Of a DNA stretch of 64,000 nt, positions 1 through 8,576 are shown piece after piece. Both the position numbers and the translations under genes were made by a program. Source of the DNA: Methanosarcina baikalica (GTDB lineage: Archaea; Halobacteriota; Methanosarcinia; Methanosarcinales; Methanosarcinaceae); the NCBI RefSeq assembly GCF_031461075.1, contig NZ_JAVKPK010000003.1:1-64000 (forward strand), given 5' to 3'. The first letter of the stretch is position 1. Every line of letters starts with the position of its first letter. The notes beneath the pieces are model-generated. The model had not been told where the DNA came from, made no database searches, and worked only from the letters and a program-made list of their open reading frames with translations.

Positions 1-35
1 ATTAATTAAAGTCCTTGAATAAACTGGAGGATAAA

Positions 36-386
36 ATGTCATTCCTGAATGATATATTGCCTGACACTGCTGAAGCATTCGGAAAAATGAGAGATTCCAT
101 TTTTGAAGGTGGCACACTTGACCGCAAGAGCAAAGAATTGATTGCAGTAGCGTCTTCAGTCCTTATGCGCTGCCAGTTCTGCGTTGATGTGCATTCGCAG
201 AGAGCCATTGCTTATGGAGCCAGTAAAAAGGAAATTGCTGAAGCTGTTGCCGTTGCTATGTTCATAGCAGCCGGTTCTCAAATTGGCTGGACAAATATTT
301 ACGGTAAAAACGTTTACGATTCTATCTTTGAAGAAAAAGAGCCTGAGAAGCCGGGAGAAACTAAAGGGTGCTGCTGCGGGGAATGA
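36..386 (+). CDS. AhpD-like / carboxymuconolactone decarboxylase family protein
   Basis: A 116-residue protein with the CMD/AhpD fold signature: the motif CQFCVDVHSQRA, near residues 48-59, supplies the CxxC and downstream His of the AhpD-type redox centre. Family members are small helical proteins that act as alkylhydroperoxidase partners or lactone decarboxylases; the substrate here cannot be read from sequence. The ATG at 36 is chosen because GGAGG lies 6 bases upstream; a TTG 21 bases earlier overlaps that ribosome-binding site. The extreme C-terminus is a Cys cluster (GCCCGE), which is unusual for the family and may bind metal. A five-copy 19-bp tandem repeat follows the stop codon. Confidence 0.8.
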   Translation: MSFLNDILPDTAEAFGKMRDSIFEGGTLDRKSKELIAVASSVLMRCQFCVDVHSQRAIAYGASKKEIAEAVAVAMFIAAGSQIGWTNIYGKNVYDSIFEEKEPEKPGETKGCCCGE

Positions 387-420
387 CCTCGAAACTGAAA
401 AATCTCGTAATCTGAAGAAG

Positions 421-514
421 TACCGGAATCAGTAGAATATACAGGAATCAGTATAAAATACCGGGATCAGTAAAATATACAGAAATCGGTAGAAAATTCA
501 GGAATCGGTAAACA
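421..514. repeat. 19-bp tandem repeat, about five copies
   Basis: Five consecutive, slightly diverged 19-bp units of the form TACNGGAATCAGTANAATA start at 421, 440, 459, 478 and 497. They begin 35 bases after the stop codon of the AhpD-like gene. No unique spacers separate the units, so this is a minisatellite and not a CRISPR array. The rest of 387-675 shows no coding sequence. Confidence 0.75.
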
Positions 515-675
515 GAAGTGCTTTTTCTGCCCGATGGCATTTGAGGAAATCCTGGAGGGACTCCCTTATGCCATACTTTTTTAGACCGGAGAACAGTCAA
601 TATTGTTTTTCAGGCTCTAATACTCAAAAAAATAATAAGCAGCGACAAAAAAAGAATAAATTTAAGTTAAAATTC

Positions 676-1035
676 TCATTTTGAAGGCGCTGCTTTTGGA
701 GAGTCTACTTTTGGAACCAATATTTTAATATATTCTTTAGCACCAGTTTTTACCCTTTCATTGGATATTGTTATACAATCTTTTGGGCAACCGCTAGCGC
801 ATTCAGTGCACATTATACACCTGAATACATTCAGTTCCCAAATTTTGTCGGCTTTAGTAACTGTTATTGCATCAGGGGGACATTTCTTTTGACATATCCC
901 ACAGAGAATACAGTTTTCAGGATTGAAAACAATTCTTCCTTTAAACTCTTTAAAAGGTGCCCTTATCTCAAAGGGGTAAAGTCTGGTAGCAGGTTTACGA
1001 GAAACATTTGCTAGAACAAGGTTTAACATACCCAT
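676..1035 (-). CDS. echF: Ech hydrogenase subunit F (polyferredoxin-like)
   Basis: Electron-transfer subunit of the membrane-bound energy-converting [NiFe] hydrogenase. Two classical 4Fe-4S motifs are visible, CILCGICQKKCP near residues 40-51 and CIMCTECASGCP near 71-82, related to the NuoI/TYKY family. It takes electrons from reduced ferredoxin towards the NiFe subunit. The ATG at 1035 is chosen because AAGGGTGAT precedes it; reading further upstream would run deep into echE. It is the last gene of the echABCDEF operon, 16 bases after echE. The C-terminus is a short Lys/Pro/Ala tail. Confidence 0.93.
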   Translation of the reverse strand: MGMLNLVLANVSRKPATRLYPFEIRAPFKEFKGRIVFNPENCILCGICQKKCPPDAITVTKADKIWELNVFRCIMCTECASGCPKDCITISNERVKTGAKEYIKILVPKVDSPKAAPSK

Positions 1036-1051
1036 TATATCACCCTTCTTT

Positions 1052-2128
1052 TTATCTTTCAGTACAGCTAATGCAGGGGTCAATGGTAAGTACAACTAGA
1101 GGGACATCAGCGAGTTTGATGCCCGGGAGTGTCAGTAACAGCGAAGGTATGTTTGCAAAGGTAGGGGTCCTTATTTTAAGTCTTTCCAGATTTTTAGTAC
1201 CATTACCTTTCACATAATATACAACTTCACCTCTGGGCTGCTCTGTTCTCATAATCGCTTCACCGGTAGGGAAACCCTTTATGGGTGTTGCAATCTCACC
1301 CTTAGGCATCTTGGAAATCGCATTTCTTATCAATTTAATAGAATCGTATAATTCAGTGATTCTTACTTTAGTTCTGGCGTAACAATCTCCATCTTTTTCG
1401 ACGGCTGGCTTAAAACCGAGATCCTTATATATATCCCAGTCTGATGAATCTCTCAGGTCAATGCTGTTCCCACTTCCTCTAAGTGTAGGACCCGCAGTTC
1501 CAGCCTCATATGCGAGTTGTTTTGACATTGTAGCTAGTCCCACAAGTCTTTTCTTTACGGTATAATTATTTACGAAAACTCTTTCAAGATCTTTGACCTG
1601 AGGTTCCAATGTATCGAGAGTTTTCAGAAGAAGATTAATATGTTCGTCAGTGAAATCTTTGCTAGCTCCTCCGACTTTGGACATTGAATGTATAACTCTG
1701 TTTCCAGTGGTTCTCTCCAATACATCCAATACTGCCTCTCTGTACTTCCAGCATTCATAAAAGAGACTTTCAAATCCAAAACCATCTGCAAACAGGCCAA
1801 GCCAGAGTAGGTGACTATGAATTCTGTTGAGTTCGCCAGTTATAACTCTTAAATACTGCCCTCTTTCAGGGACTTCGACATTGAATAGTTTTTCGACTGC
1901 CCGCGTATAAGTTATACCATGAAGGGCACTGCATATTCCACATATTCTTTCACAAATATAAGTTGTTTGATTATAGTCCTTTGTGTTTATAAATTTCTCA
2001 AGCCCTCTGTGCACGTAGCCCAGTGAGGGAAGTGCTCCGACAACAACATCGTTATCTATTTCAAGTTTTAACTGTACAGGTTCGGGTAAAACAGGATGTT
2101 GGGGGCCAAAAGGTATTATAGTTGTCAT
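1052..2128 (-). CDS. echE: Ech hydrogenase large subunit E (NiFe catalytic)
   Basis: Catalytic NiFe subunit, 358 residues, homologous to NuoD/49 kDa and to the large subunits of [NiFe] hydrogenases. Both nickel-binding pairs are visible: RICGIC near residue 61 and DPCISC at the extreme C-terminus, followed only by TER. There is almost no C-terminal extension after the second CxxC, which fits Ech-type enzymes made without the usual protease-cleaved tail. The N-terminal HPVLPEP segment is typical of the family. It lies 21 bases downstream of echD. The enzyme oxidises or evolves H2 with ferredoxin and pumps ions through EchA/B. Confidence 0.95.
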   Translation of the reverse strand: MTTIIPFGPQHPVLPEPVQLKLEIDNDVVVGALPSLGYVHRGLEKFINTKDYNQTTYICERICGICSALHGITYTRAVEKLFNVEVPERGQYLRVITGELNRIHSHLLWLGLFADGFGFESLFYECWKYREAVLDVLERTTGNRVIHSMSKVGGASKDFTDEHINLLLKTLDTLEPQVKDLERVFVNNYTVKKRLVGLATMSKQLAYEAGTAGPTLRGSGNSIDLRDSSDWDIYKDLGFKPAVEKDGDCYARTKVRITELYDSIKLIRNAISKMPKGEIATPIKGFPTGEAIMRTEQPRGEVVYYVKGNGTKNLERLKIRTPTFANIPSLLLTLPGIKLADVPLVVLTIDPCISCTER

Positions 2129-2149
2129 GTATCCTCCTTTTTAATTGCT

Positions 2150-2491
2150 TTAAGCCAAGGGAGCTTTTGGACTGTTTGGCGTTAAATAAAGGTGGCCTTT
2201 GTAGTCTATTGCTAAACCCTCGAAAGTCAATCCGAAAAGATCCTGATACTCATTCTCGATCAACAGTGCACATAGATAAATGCCTGACACACTCTTTGGT
2301 TTCTCACCTGGTTTCACAAAGTACCTTAGATTTTTTAGTTTGTAATCTTTGTCAAAGATATATATCAAATCGTGACCATCGTTAGCTTTCAGACATATCA
2401 TAGTAGCGTATCGATAGCCATCATTTTTTAAACCCTCAACAGTTTTTAGCAGCTCTGCACTGCTTTTTATTTCGACCTCATTCTCAAGCAT
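2150..2491 (-). CDS. echD: Ech hydrogenase subunit D
   Basis: A 113-residue soluble subunit related to NuoC/30 kDa. It is recognised mostly by position between echC and echE and by the family-like stretch around residues 80-100 (ENEYQDLFGLTFEG), which resembles the NuoC signature. No metal-binding Cys motif is present. It overlaps echC by 8 bases, which suggests translational coupling. In the complex it sits on the peripheral arm next to the catalytic subunit. Confidence 0.9.
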   Translation of the reverse strand: MLENEVEIKSSAELLKTVEGLKNDGYRYATMICLKANDGHDLIYIFDKDYKLKNLRYFVKPGEKPKSVSGIYLCALLIENEYQDLFGLTFEGLAIDYKGHLYLTPNSPKAPLA

Positions 2492-2960
2492 TCGATGGCA
2501 CCTCGTTTCCTTTCAATTTTACTTCTTTTCCTTTGATTTTACCTTGGCTCTTACTTTCAAGTATTGAAAGTGCTGCTACTACTCCATCAAGTATGGCTTC
2601 AGGCCTTGGGCAACATCCAGGGACATATGCATCTACGGGTATGACCTGGTCCACTCCACCTATTACATTATAGCAGCCGTGGAAAATCCCACCTGTGGAC
2701 GCACAGGCGCCTACTGCTAAAACAACTTTGGGATCCGGGATCTGGTTATAAATGTTCTTCAGCACATTAACATTTTTGTAATTTATCGAGCCTGTGACTA
2801 CCATTATATCAGCTTGCTTGGGAGTACCGATGTTTAAAACACCGAATCTTTCAGCATCATATAAAGGAGTAAGACAAGCTAATACTTCAATATCACAGCC
2901 ATTGCAACTGTTGCAATTCACATGTATAATCCATGGGGATTTTGCCATTGCCATAAACAT
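2484..2960 (-). CDS. echC: Ech hydrogenase small subunit C
   Basis: The NuoB/PSST-type small subunit, carrying the proximal 4Fe-4S cluster. The ligands are visible as CNSCNGC near residues 17-23, GACASTGG near 83-90 and PGCCPRPE near 114-121. It relays electrons between EchF and the NiFe site. The first ATG is at 2960, with a second possible ATG three codons later (MFMAMAK), so the exact N-terminus is uncertain by a few residues. It lies 6 bases after echB and overlaps echD. Confidence 0.95.
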   Translation of the reverse strand: MFMAMAKSPWIIHVNCNSCNGCDIEVLACLTPLYDAERFGVLNIGTPKQADIMVVTGSINYKNVNVLKNIYNQIPDPKVVLAVGACASTGGIFHGCYNVIGGVDQVIPVDAYVPGCCPRPEAILDGVVAALSILESKSQGKIKGKEVKLKGNEVPSNA

Positions 2961-2966
2961 CCCTCT

Positions 2967-3830
2967 TTACACCATTTTAATTTGAGTAACATACAGAAAT
3001 ACTATGTTTACGACTGAAATAATTAGTAATACTGTCCAACTTACTTTTAGCATCCATTGCCAGTATACTCTTGCAGTAATATTGTCCATTATAATTACAA
3101 ACAAGAAAGCAATTAATGCTATAAGCAAACCAATTACTATGTTTATATTCCAGAATACGAACATAAGTCCTAACAGAAACACATATTCAAAGAAATGCCC
3201 AATCTCAATTCCTGCCATTCCAGGTCCTGAATATTCGGTAAACATACCTTTAACCAGTTCTTGATGAGCATGGTGAGAGGTCGAATAATCAAAGGGTGAT
3301 TTTTTGAATTTTATATTCATAACAAACAACATTGATATGAATATAAGTGGTGTATACATCAAGAGAGGGGTCGATGCTTTATCCAGCGCAGATAGATTAA
3401 AGGAACCTGTAAGCAGGTATATTGAAAGAGCATATAAAATTAAAATTGGTTCATAAGACAGTATAGCCATAATTTCTCTTGAGCTTCCTATCCTTGCGTA
3501 TGGAGAACCAGTGCTCATTCCTCCTACTATGAGAGCTACAGATGATATCGTGTATACAAATACTATCATCAATATATCTGCTTTAAGGGCTAACATTATG
3601 AGGCTCAAAATTACAAAGACTACGTAAATGACTACGTAGAAGTTTTGAGATCGATTTACAACCATGTTGTCTTTTTCGAGAAGTTTCCTGACATCATAGT
3701 AGGGTTGTAAAAGAGGAGGACCAACTCTACCTTGCAGTCTTGATGTAAGTTTCCTATCAATACCTGCAAGTAAGCAGCCAAGGATAGGAGCACCAATTAA
3801 AACAAGAATGATTGTTAAAACAGCGTTCAT
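2967..3830 (-). CDS. echB: Ech hydrogenase membrane subunit B
   Basis: A 287-residue multi-pass membrane protein of the NuoH/HycD family. The conserved cytoplasmic loop is visible as DRKLTSRLQGRVGPP near residues 25-39, along with the acidic loop EPILILYALS around residue 126. Family members connect the hydrogenase module to the ion-pumping antiporter-like subunit. The start overlaps the end of echA by 4 bases (ATGA type), indicating co-translation. Confidence 0.95.
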   Translation of the reverse strand: MNAVLTIILVLIGAPILGCLLAGIDRKLTSRLQGRVGPPLLQPYYDVRKLLEKDNMVVNRSQNFYVVIYVVFVILSLIMLALKADILMIVFVYTISSVALIVGGMSTGSPYARIGSSREIMAILSYEPILILYALSIYLLTGSFNLSALDKASTPLLMYTPLIFISMLFVMNIKFKKSPFDYSTSHHAHQELVKGMFTEYSGPGMAGIEIGHFFEYVFLLGLMFVFWNINIVIGLLIALIAFLFVIIMDNITARVYWQWMLKVSWTVLLIISVVNIVFLYVTQIKMV

Positions 3831-5728
3831 ATTACCCCTCCTGCTAATGCAGCTATTATAAGTAATATGGAAATTGCGTATCCGAGTGTTGTGAGTTTAT
3901 TTTCTCCAAAAGTATCTTGAAGGTAAATGTTAGAGACACTGCTCTTGTCGTAACTGCAAAGTCCATTTCTGAACATCAATTTGTCCTTTTCAAGGTTGTT
4001 TTCCCCACACATATAATAGCCAGCTGGACGAGGAGTGAACATATTTTTGGTAGCGAAGTATATCAGAATGGCCAGAGCAAGCACTACGAATATTGCCGCA
4101 TAAGCAAATGCTCCAATTTCAGATGTAAATTGTCCAGCTTGTCCTGAAACCGCAGGAGCAATATTAAGCAAAGTCTCAACCTGAGGCTGAATGAAGTAAT
4201 TGTATATTGTAAATACAAAAATACTTGTAACTACAATGCATAATCCAAGGAGGGATAGTGGGAAGTATGTTTCCGGTTTCAAATGGTGAGTAATATTTTT
4301 ATCCATAGTGGAAGATAATATTGTTCCAAGCCATTTAACGTAATAAACTGTAGTAAGTGCACTTCCAAGTACAAGGAATATCGTTACAATAGGATTGCTT
4401 GAAGCAGCTTCCATTGATACCCATTTTGTGAGTAATACCCCAAAAGGAGGTAATAGCATGGATATCATTCCCAGAGATGCAAGCATAGTAAGAAGTGGAG
4501 CCTTTTTGATTAGTCCGGACATATCTTCTATGTCTCTGCTTCCTATTGTGTGCTCAATTTCGCCTGTACAGAGGAATAGCAGGGCTTTTGATATAGCGTG
4601 GAATAAAATAAGCATAATCGCAGCAGATACAGCCAGAGGCGAACCTATTCCAGCACTTCCAATGATTAATCCTAAGTTTGCAATGGTAGAATAGGCAAGT
4701 ACTCTTTTAGCATTTCTTTGAGATAAAGCTAAAGCCGAACACATAACGAAAGTAAAGCCTCCGTAAATAGCAATGGCTGTTCCAAGGGATGTGTTTGCAA
4801 AAGCTGGTACAAGTTTGACAATTATGTAAACACCTGCGTTTACCATCGTGCTCGAGTGCAGTAAAGCAGAAACAGGCGTGGGAGCTACCATCGCACCTAA
4901 AAGCCAGCTCTGGAAAGGCATCTGGGCAGATTTTGCAAAGCCTGCAATACAGAGTAAGGCAACAGGAAGAGCTAGGGCAGCCGCTTCTGTAGTAGTTCCA
5001 ATTCCAGAAAGGGTAGATATCTCGAATTTGGTACTGAGCAGAATTATGGCTATCGAAAAAGTAATTCCACCAACCAGGTTTAAAGCCAGGGCTCTGAAAC
5101 CATTATTAATTCCTTCTTCATCCTGGTTGTATGAGATCAACACGAATGAACACAGAGTTGTTATTTCCCAGAAAAGGAACAGCCATCCTAGTGTATCAAC
5201 CATGACCAGACCATTCATGGCTGCTAAGAAGAAACTCATGGTAAAGTAAAATGTTTTTTGCCTGTTTAAATGCCTGTGTTCCTCATACTGGTCCATATAT
5301 CCGGTTGCGAATAGTATAATCGCGGTACCGATTATATTTACTATTAATATCATGATCTGAGATAACTGGTCAATGTTAAAAGAAGCACTTTCAACTTTTT
5401 CAATATTCATAAAAGAGTAAGCTGTTAAAACTGTTGAAATTGCTATTAGTGCAAGTGTAGGCCAGTTTTTATGTTTTGCCGACACATAGAAAATGTATAG
5501 TATTATTAGTACTTCGAGTATAAGGACAATAGATTCAAATGTTGCAAAATTTGATCCAGCAACCTCAACTTTTCCAGTACCATCTAATACTAACATAACT
5601 GAAGTAGCTACTCCAACTAAGAAAAAAGCCCAAGCAAGGACTTTGTATAAAGATTTAGGAATAGCTACGAATAAAAGCGAAAAAATTATAGGTGCTATGA
5701 TTAGTAGCATAACGGTTGTTTCCAACAT
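3827..5728 (-). CDS. echA: Ech hydrogenase antiporter-like membrane subunit A
   Basis: A 633-residue NuoL/MrpA-type ion-translocating subunit and the first gene of the operon. The central conserved region is visible: WEITTLCSFVLIS, then KSAQMPFQSWLLGAM and a LHSSTMVNAGVY loop, with the membrane Lys and Glu residues typical of the family. More than a dozen hydrophobic segments are evident. The ATG at 5728 is supported by GGAGGAT 7 bases upstream. That Shine-Dalgarno is repeated twice more further upstream in a 16-bp tandem repeat. A long untranslated AT-rich region precedes the gene. Confidence 0.95.
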   Translation of the reverse strand: MLETTVMLLIIAPIIFSLLFVAIPKSLYKVLAWAFFLVGVATSVMLVLDGTGKVEVAGSNFATFESIVLILEVLIILYIFYVSAKHKNWPTLALIAISTVLTAYSFMNIEKVESASFNIDQLSQIMILIVNIIGTAIILFATGYMDQYEEHRHLNRQKTFYFTMSFFLAAMNGLVMVDTLGWLFLFWEITTLCSFVLISYNQDEEGINNGFRALALNLVGGITFSIAIILLSTKFEISTLSGIGTTTEAAALALPVALLCIAGFAKSAQMPFQSWLLGAMVAPTPVSALLHSSTMVNAGVYIIVKLVPAFANTSLGTAIAIYGGFTFVMCSALALSQRNAKRVLAYSTIANLGLIIGSAGIGSPLAVSAAIMLILFHAISKALLFLCTGEIEHTIGSRDIEDMSGLIKKAPLLTMLASLGMISMLLPPFGVLLTKWVSMEAASSNPIVTIFLVLGSALTTVYYVKWLGTILSSTMDKNITHHLKPETYFPLSLLGLCIVVTSIFVFTIYNYFIQPQVETLLNIAPAVSGQAGQFTSEIGAFAYAAIFVVLALAILIYFATKNMFTPRPAGYYMCGENNLEKDKLMFRNGLCSYDKSSVSNIYLQDTFGENKLTTLGYAISILLIIAALAGGVI

Positions 5729-5735
5729 ACAATAT

Positions 5736-5783
5736 ATCCTCCGATCTATTAATCCTCCGATCTGTTTATCCTCTGACCTCTAG
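5736..5783 (-). repeat. 16-bp tandem repeat containing Shine-Dalgarno, three copies
   Basis: Three adjacent 16-bp units lie just upstream of echA at 5736-5751, 5752-5767 and 5768-5783. Read on the transcript, the first two contain AGATCGGAGGAT and the third the related AGGTCAGAGGAT. Only the unit nearest the ATG is correctly spaced for ribosome binding. Confidence 0.8.
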
Positions 5784-7176
5784 TATGAGAATTTACGCAC
5801 TTGAAAAATAAAATCACACACATTGAACGTTTCCACATCTCTTTTTTTAACAGTCCAACGCTTTATGATGTTGATTTCCCATTCAACTGCGTAATTCCCG
5901 AATATATAAGAATATGGACTGATAGCCCACTAATATTATAATATTCTTATATAAAAATCACAAGAAATAATAATATGCGCATAACGTCGACATAAACTCG
6001 ACATGTTACCAAATCTTAATATAGCAAAGGCATATTTAAAGATAGTGATTTTCTTTTTACTTTTATATTACCCCCATGAATAATATCCAAACTGCCCCCA
6101 AGATCTCATTAAATTTTTAATTTATTTAATTTATATTAAAGTAATGAATAGCACTGGATGCTAATAAATACCACTAAATAATTCTGTTACTATCAAAGTA
6201 GTATAAATTAGCATAAACAAAGGCTTATTTAAACATGATGGTTTCAATTTATTTTTATATGGCCCTTAAGATTTATACCTCGTAACGTCCTGCAGATGTG
6301 TATGACGTTCTTAGATTAAAAATCAAAATAAAACAAAAACAATAATATCGAAATACTACAATAATTAATATAACAAAGATATATTTAAAGAACGTGATTT
6401 TGACTCTATTTTTATATTATTATAGTAGTTTTTATCTTTATCTAGTTGTCGGTGAAGAATAACAAGTATATTATAAAATTTAGAGAACAATCTTGACATA
6501 TTGGGTCGGCTAGTTTAAAAGGGTGAATAAAGGAATTTGCCAGAATAATTTCTATAAAATCCAATTTCCAGGCCAAGATATCGAAAAAGAAGAATAAGCT
6601 GGATTTACAATGACACTCCTTTTAGCCTATTCACCTTATCTTCTCTAAATATTTTGCTTTGACATCCAACTTATTTCTATTTTTAAAACCTAAACTTATC
6701 TTTATTTTTCTTCTAACAAAGCTCGCATATTTCTTGATTTTCTTCTTTTGCATACCGTTGAAATATTGGAGCAAGCCTGATCTTTAAGGATGTTCTACCA
6801 CATACAGCAGAATAAAACTATAATTCTCTTCAATCCGGCGGTTTCAAATTCCCCTATGCAGTCGAGCAAGATCTGCAATCCATTTGAATAGAAGGTATCA
6901 ACCATTTTGAGTTCCTTCTTCTCTATATTAGTGATACTTTTGTAGTTCCATTTCATCCGGTTATATTAATGTGTGTTTACATACTCATTTGATAATGTGG
7001 GTCTGTCTCTTTAAGTAAATCTTTTTATAAGAATACTTGAGTTAAAGTTAGCATCTGGTTACAGCAAAGTCTCAAAACCTGCTTCTGACTCAACACTAAA
7101 TGGAAGTCTGCTGAGAATGGTTTTAAGAGATTTTCATAAAAACGCCGGTATGAAAACGTTGACTGAGGGTGCAAAT
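5784..7176. other. 1.4-kb AT-rich intergenic region upstream of echA
   Basis: No convincing gene is seen on either strand. Three related segments of about 55 bases occur near 6017-6070, 6201-6261 and 6366-6420. Each contains AAGG-like sequence, then TATTTAAA, then GTGATTTT or similar, then TTTTTATAT. The region probably holds the echA promoter and a long leader, plus the promoter of the small Cys-rich gene at 7177. Which TATTTAAA element is used cannot be told by eye. Confidence 0.6.
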
Positions 7177-7335
7177 ATGGTTAAATGTTCTATTTGTGGG
7201 AAAGATGAAAATTCGCTGCTTAGAGTAAAGCACAGGAGACTTGGCATAATAAAGCTCTGCTTTGAATGCTGGGAAGTGGAAAGTGGCAATAAAAATCTTC
7301 TTCCTTCATGTGGTGGATGCGACTGCTGCAAATGA
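7177..7335 (+). CDS. small Cys-rich zinc-finger-like protein
   Basis: A 52-residue protein beginning MVKCSICGKDEN with paired cysteines: CSIC (residues 4-7), CFEC near 29-32 and a C-terminal CGGCDCC. The spacing suggests a zinc-binding treble-clef or ribbon, with a second Cys cluster at the tail. The ATG at 7177 is preferred because TGAGGGTGC stands directly upstream; an in-frame ATG 60 bases earlier lacks such a signal. Function unknown. It stands alone between the ech leader and the YnfA-like pair. Confidence 0.6.
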   Translation: MVKCSICGKDENSLLRVKHRRLGIIKLCFECWEVESGNKNLLPSCGGCDCCK

Positions 7336-7695
7336 GTCTATTCTCAGATGTTCTGTAACTCACTTTTCTTCCCTTCCGCTCATTTTCCTCCTCTTAAATG
7401 CCCTGCTGACTCGGGTACAGGGTTTTTGGGAGCAAGATAAAAAATTCGAGCTTCAAGAGTTTTTAATATCTTCCTGATTTTTTTGCTTATGAACCTATTT
7501 TTTAAATCATTTTTATTTGATTCATGCACTTCGATTTCTTCATATAATTTCGGTTAATTGTTTGATTCAGTCTGAGTTTTTCTATTCAATTACAATTCCG
7601 AATATATTGCTTGAGAAGGATCGAGGCTTCTATTCAATCAGGAGTGAGTCTACTATAGATGTATCTATATATATTTTTAGCAATATTTGGGTGAT
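7336..7695. other. intergenic region before the YnfA-like pair
   Basis: No gene is supported. A TATA-like stretch (ATCTATATATATTTTTAG) near 7662-7679 may be the promoter of the YnfA-like genes, giving them a very short leader. Confidence 0.4.
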
Positions 7696-8121
7696 ATGGT
7701 TAAAATCAAATCCAGATGCATCTCCAGGAAAAAGTGCTTTTTGTATACTATTCTCCTGTTTATCCTTGCCGGTGTTTTTGAAATCGGAGGAGGGTACCTT
7801 TTGTGGCTGTGGATGCGTGAAGGCAGGGAATTGATTTTTGCATTTTTAGGAGCAATTATTTTGTTTTTATATGGAATCGTACCCACTTTCCAGCCGTCTT
7901 ACTTCCACAGGATATATGCAACCTATGGTGGCATTTTTGTAGTTATGTCTCTTTTATGGGGCTGGATATTCGATAAAATCCCCCCTGATACTTATGATCT
8001 CATAGGCGCTCTGATCATTCTTATCGGAGTATCAATCATTTACTACTGGCCAGAAAGGATGATAATATATGATTACCCCGGGAATTTCTCTTGCTTTGTT
8101 TTTTCTGGCTGCCTTTTTTGA
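7696..8121 (+). CDS. YnfA/UPF0060-like small membrane protein (first of a pair)
   Basis: A four-helix membrane protein homologous to the YnfA/UPF0060 family, a relative of small multidrug-resistance transporters. Family-typical segments are FEIGGGYLLWLWMREG, GIVPTFQPSYFHRIYATYGG and the final LIGALIILIGVSII. It has a basic N-terminal extension (KIKSRCISRKK) and a C-terminal tail that runs about 18 codons into the next gene in another frame. The ATG at 7696 is used; a TTG nine bases earlier is possible. The protein is about 55% identical by eye to its neighbour over the core. Substrate unknown. Confidence 0.8.
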   Translation: MVKIKSRCISRKKCFLYTILLFILAGVFEIGGGYLLWLWMREGRELIFAFLGAIILFLYGIVPTFQPSYFHRIYATYGGIFVVMSLLWGWIFDKIPPDTYDLIGALIILIGVSIIYYWPERMIIYDYPGNFSCFVFSGCLF

Positions 8122-8398
8122 AATTGGAGGAGGCTATCTGATCTGGTTGTGGTTAAGGGAAAATAAAGGGGCAGTATTCGGGCTGCTCGGAGGATTGACA
8201 TTAGCCGTCTACGGAATCATTCCAACCTTCCAGCCTGCGCATTTCGGTAGGGTCTATGCTGCATACGGAGGAATCTTTATTGTGTCGTCCCTTATCTGGG
8301 GAGCCTTTATCGATAAGAAAAATCCCGATAAATATGAAATAATAGGGGCATTGATTGCACTTGCAGGTGTCCTGATAATGTTCTATATACCCCGTTAA
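8069..8398 (+). CDS. YnfA/UPF0060-like small membrane protein (second of a pair)
   Basis: A 109-residue protein of standard YnfA length with all four hydrophobic segments, including FEIGGGYLIWLWLREN near 17-32 and GIIPTFQPAHFGRVYAAYGG near 49-68. It overlaps the end of the first paralogue by 53 bases in a different frame, so the two are translationally linked. Arrangements of two overlapping paralogues are known in SMR-type transporters that form heterodimers; that this pair does so is an inference. Confidence 0.88.
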   Translation: MITPGISLALFFLAAFFEIGGGYLIWLWLRENKGAVFGLLGGLTLAVYGIIPTFQPAHFGRVYAAYGGIFIVSSLIWGAFIDKKNPDKYEIIGALIALAGVLIMFYIPR

Positions 8399-8576
8399 AA
8401 TGTAGTATGTAGAAACGAAAATCTCGTGTACTAATGATACTGCCTGATAGGAATATTTTATTATGAAAATCTATTTATAGATAGTATCGATAGGTCTTCT
8501 GCTTAAAAACCTGTATATTCTATTCTCACTTTGAGTTAATGTGACTCATACATTGTCAACACGGAGGAACAGCGCC

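Noticed and set aside
421..514. Possible CRISPR array from regularly spaced repeats
   Set aside because: The 19-bp units are directly adjacent with no unique spacers and no cas genes are nearby; it is a tandem minisatellite. The same applies to 28171-28281.
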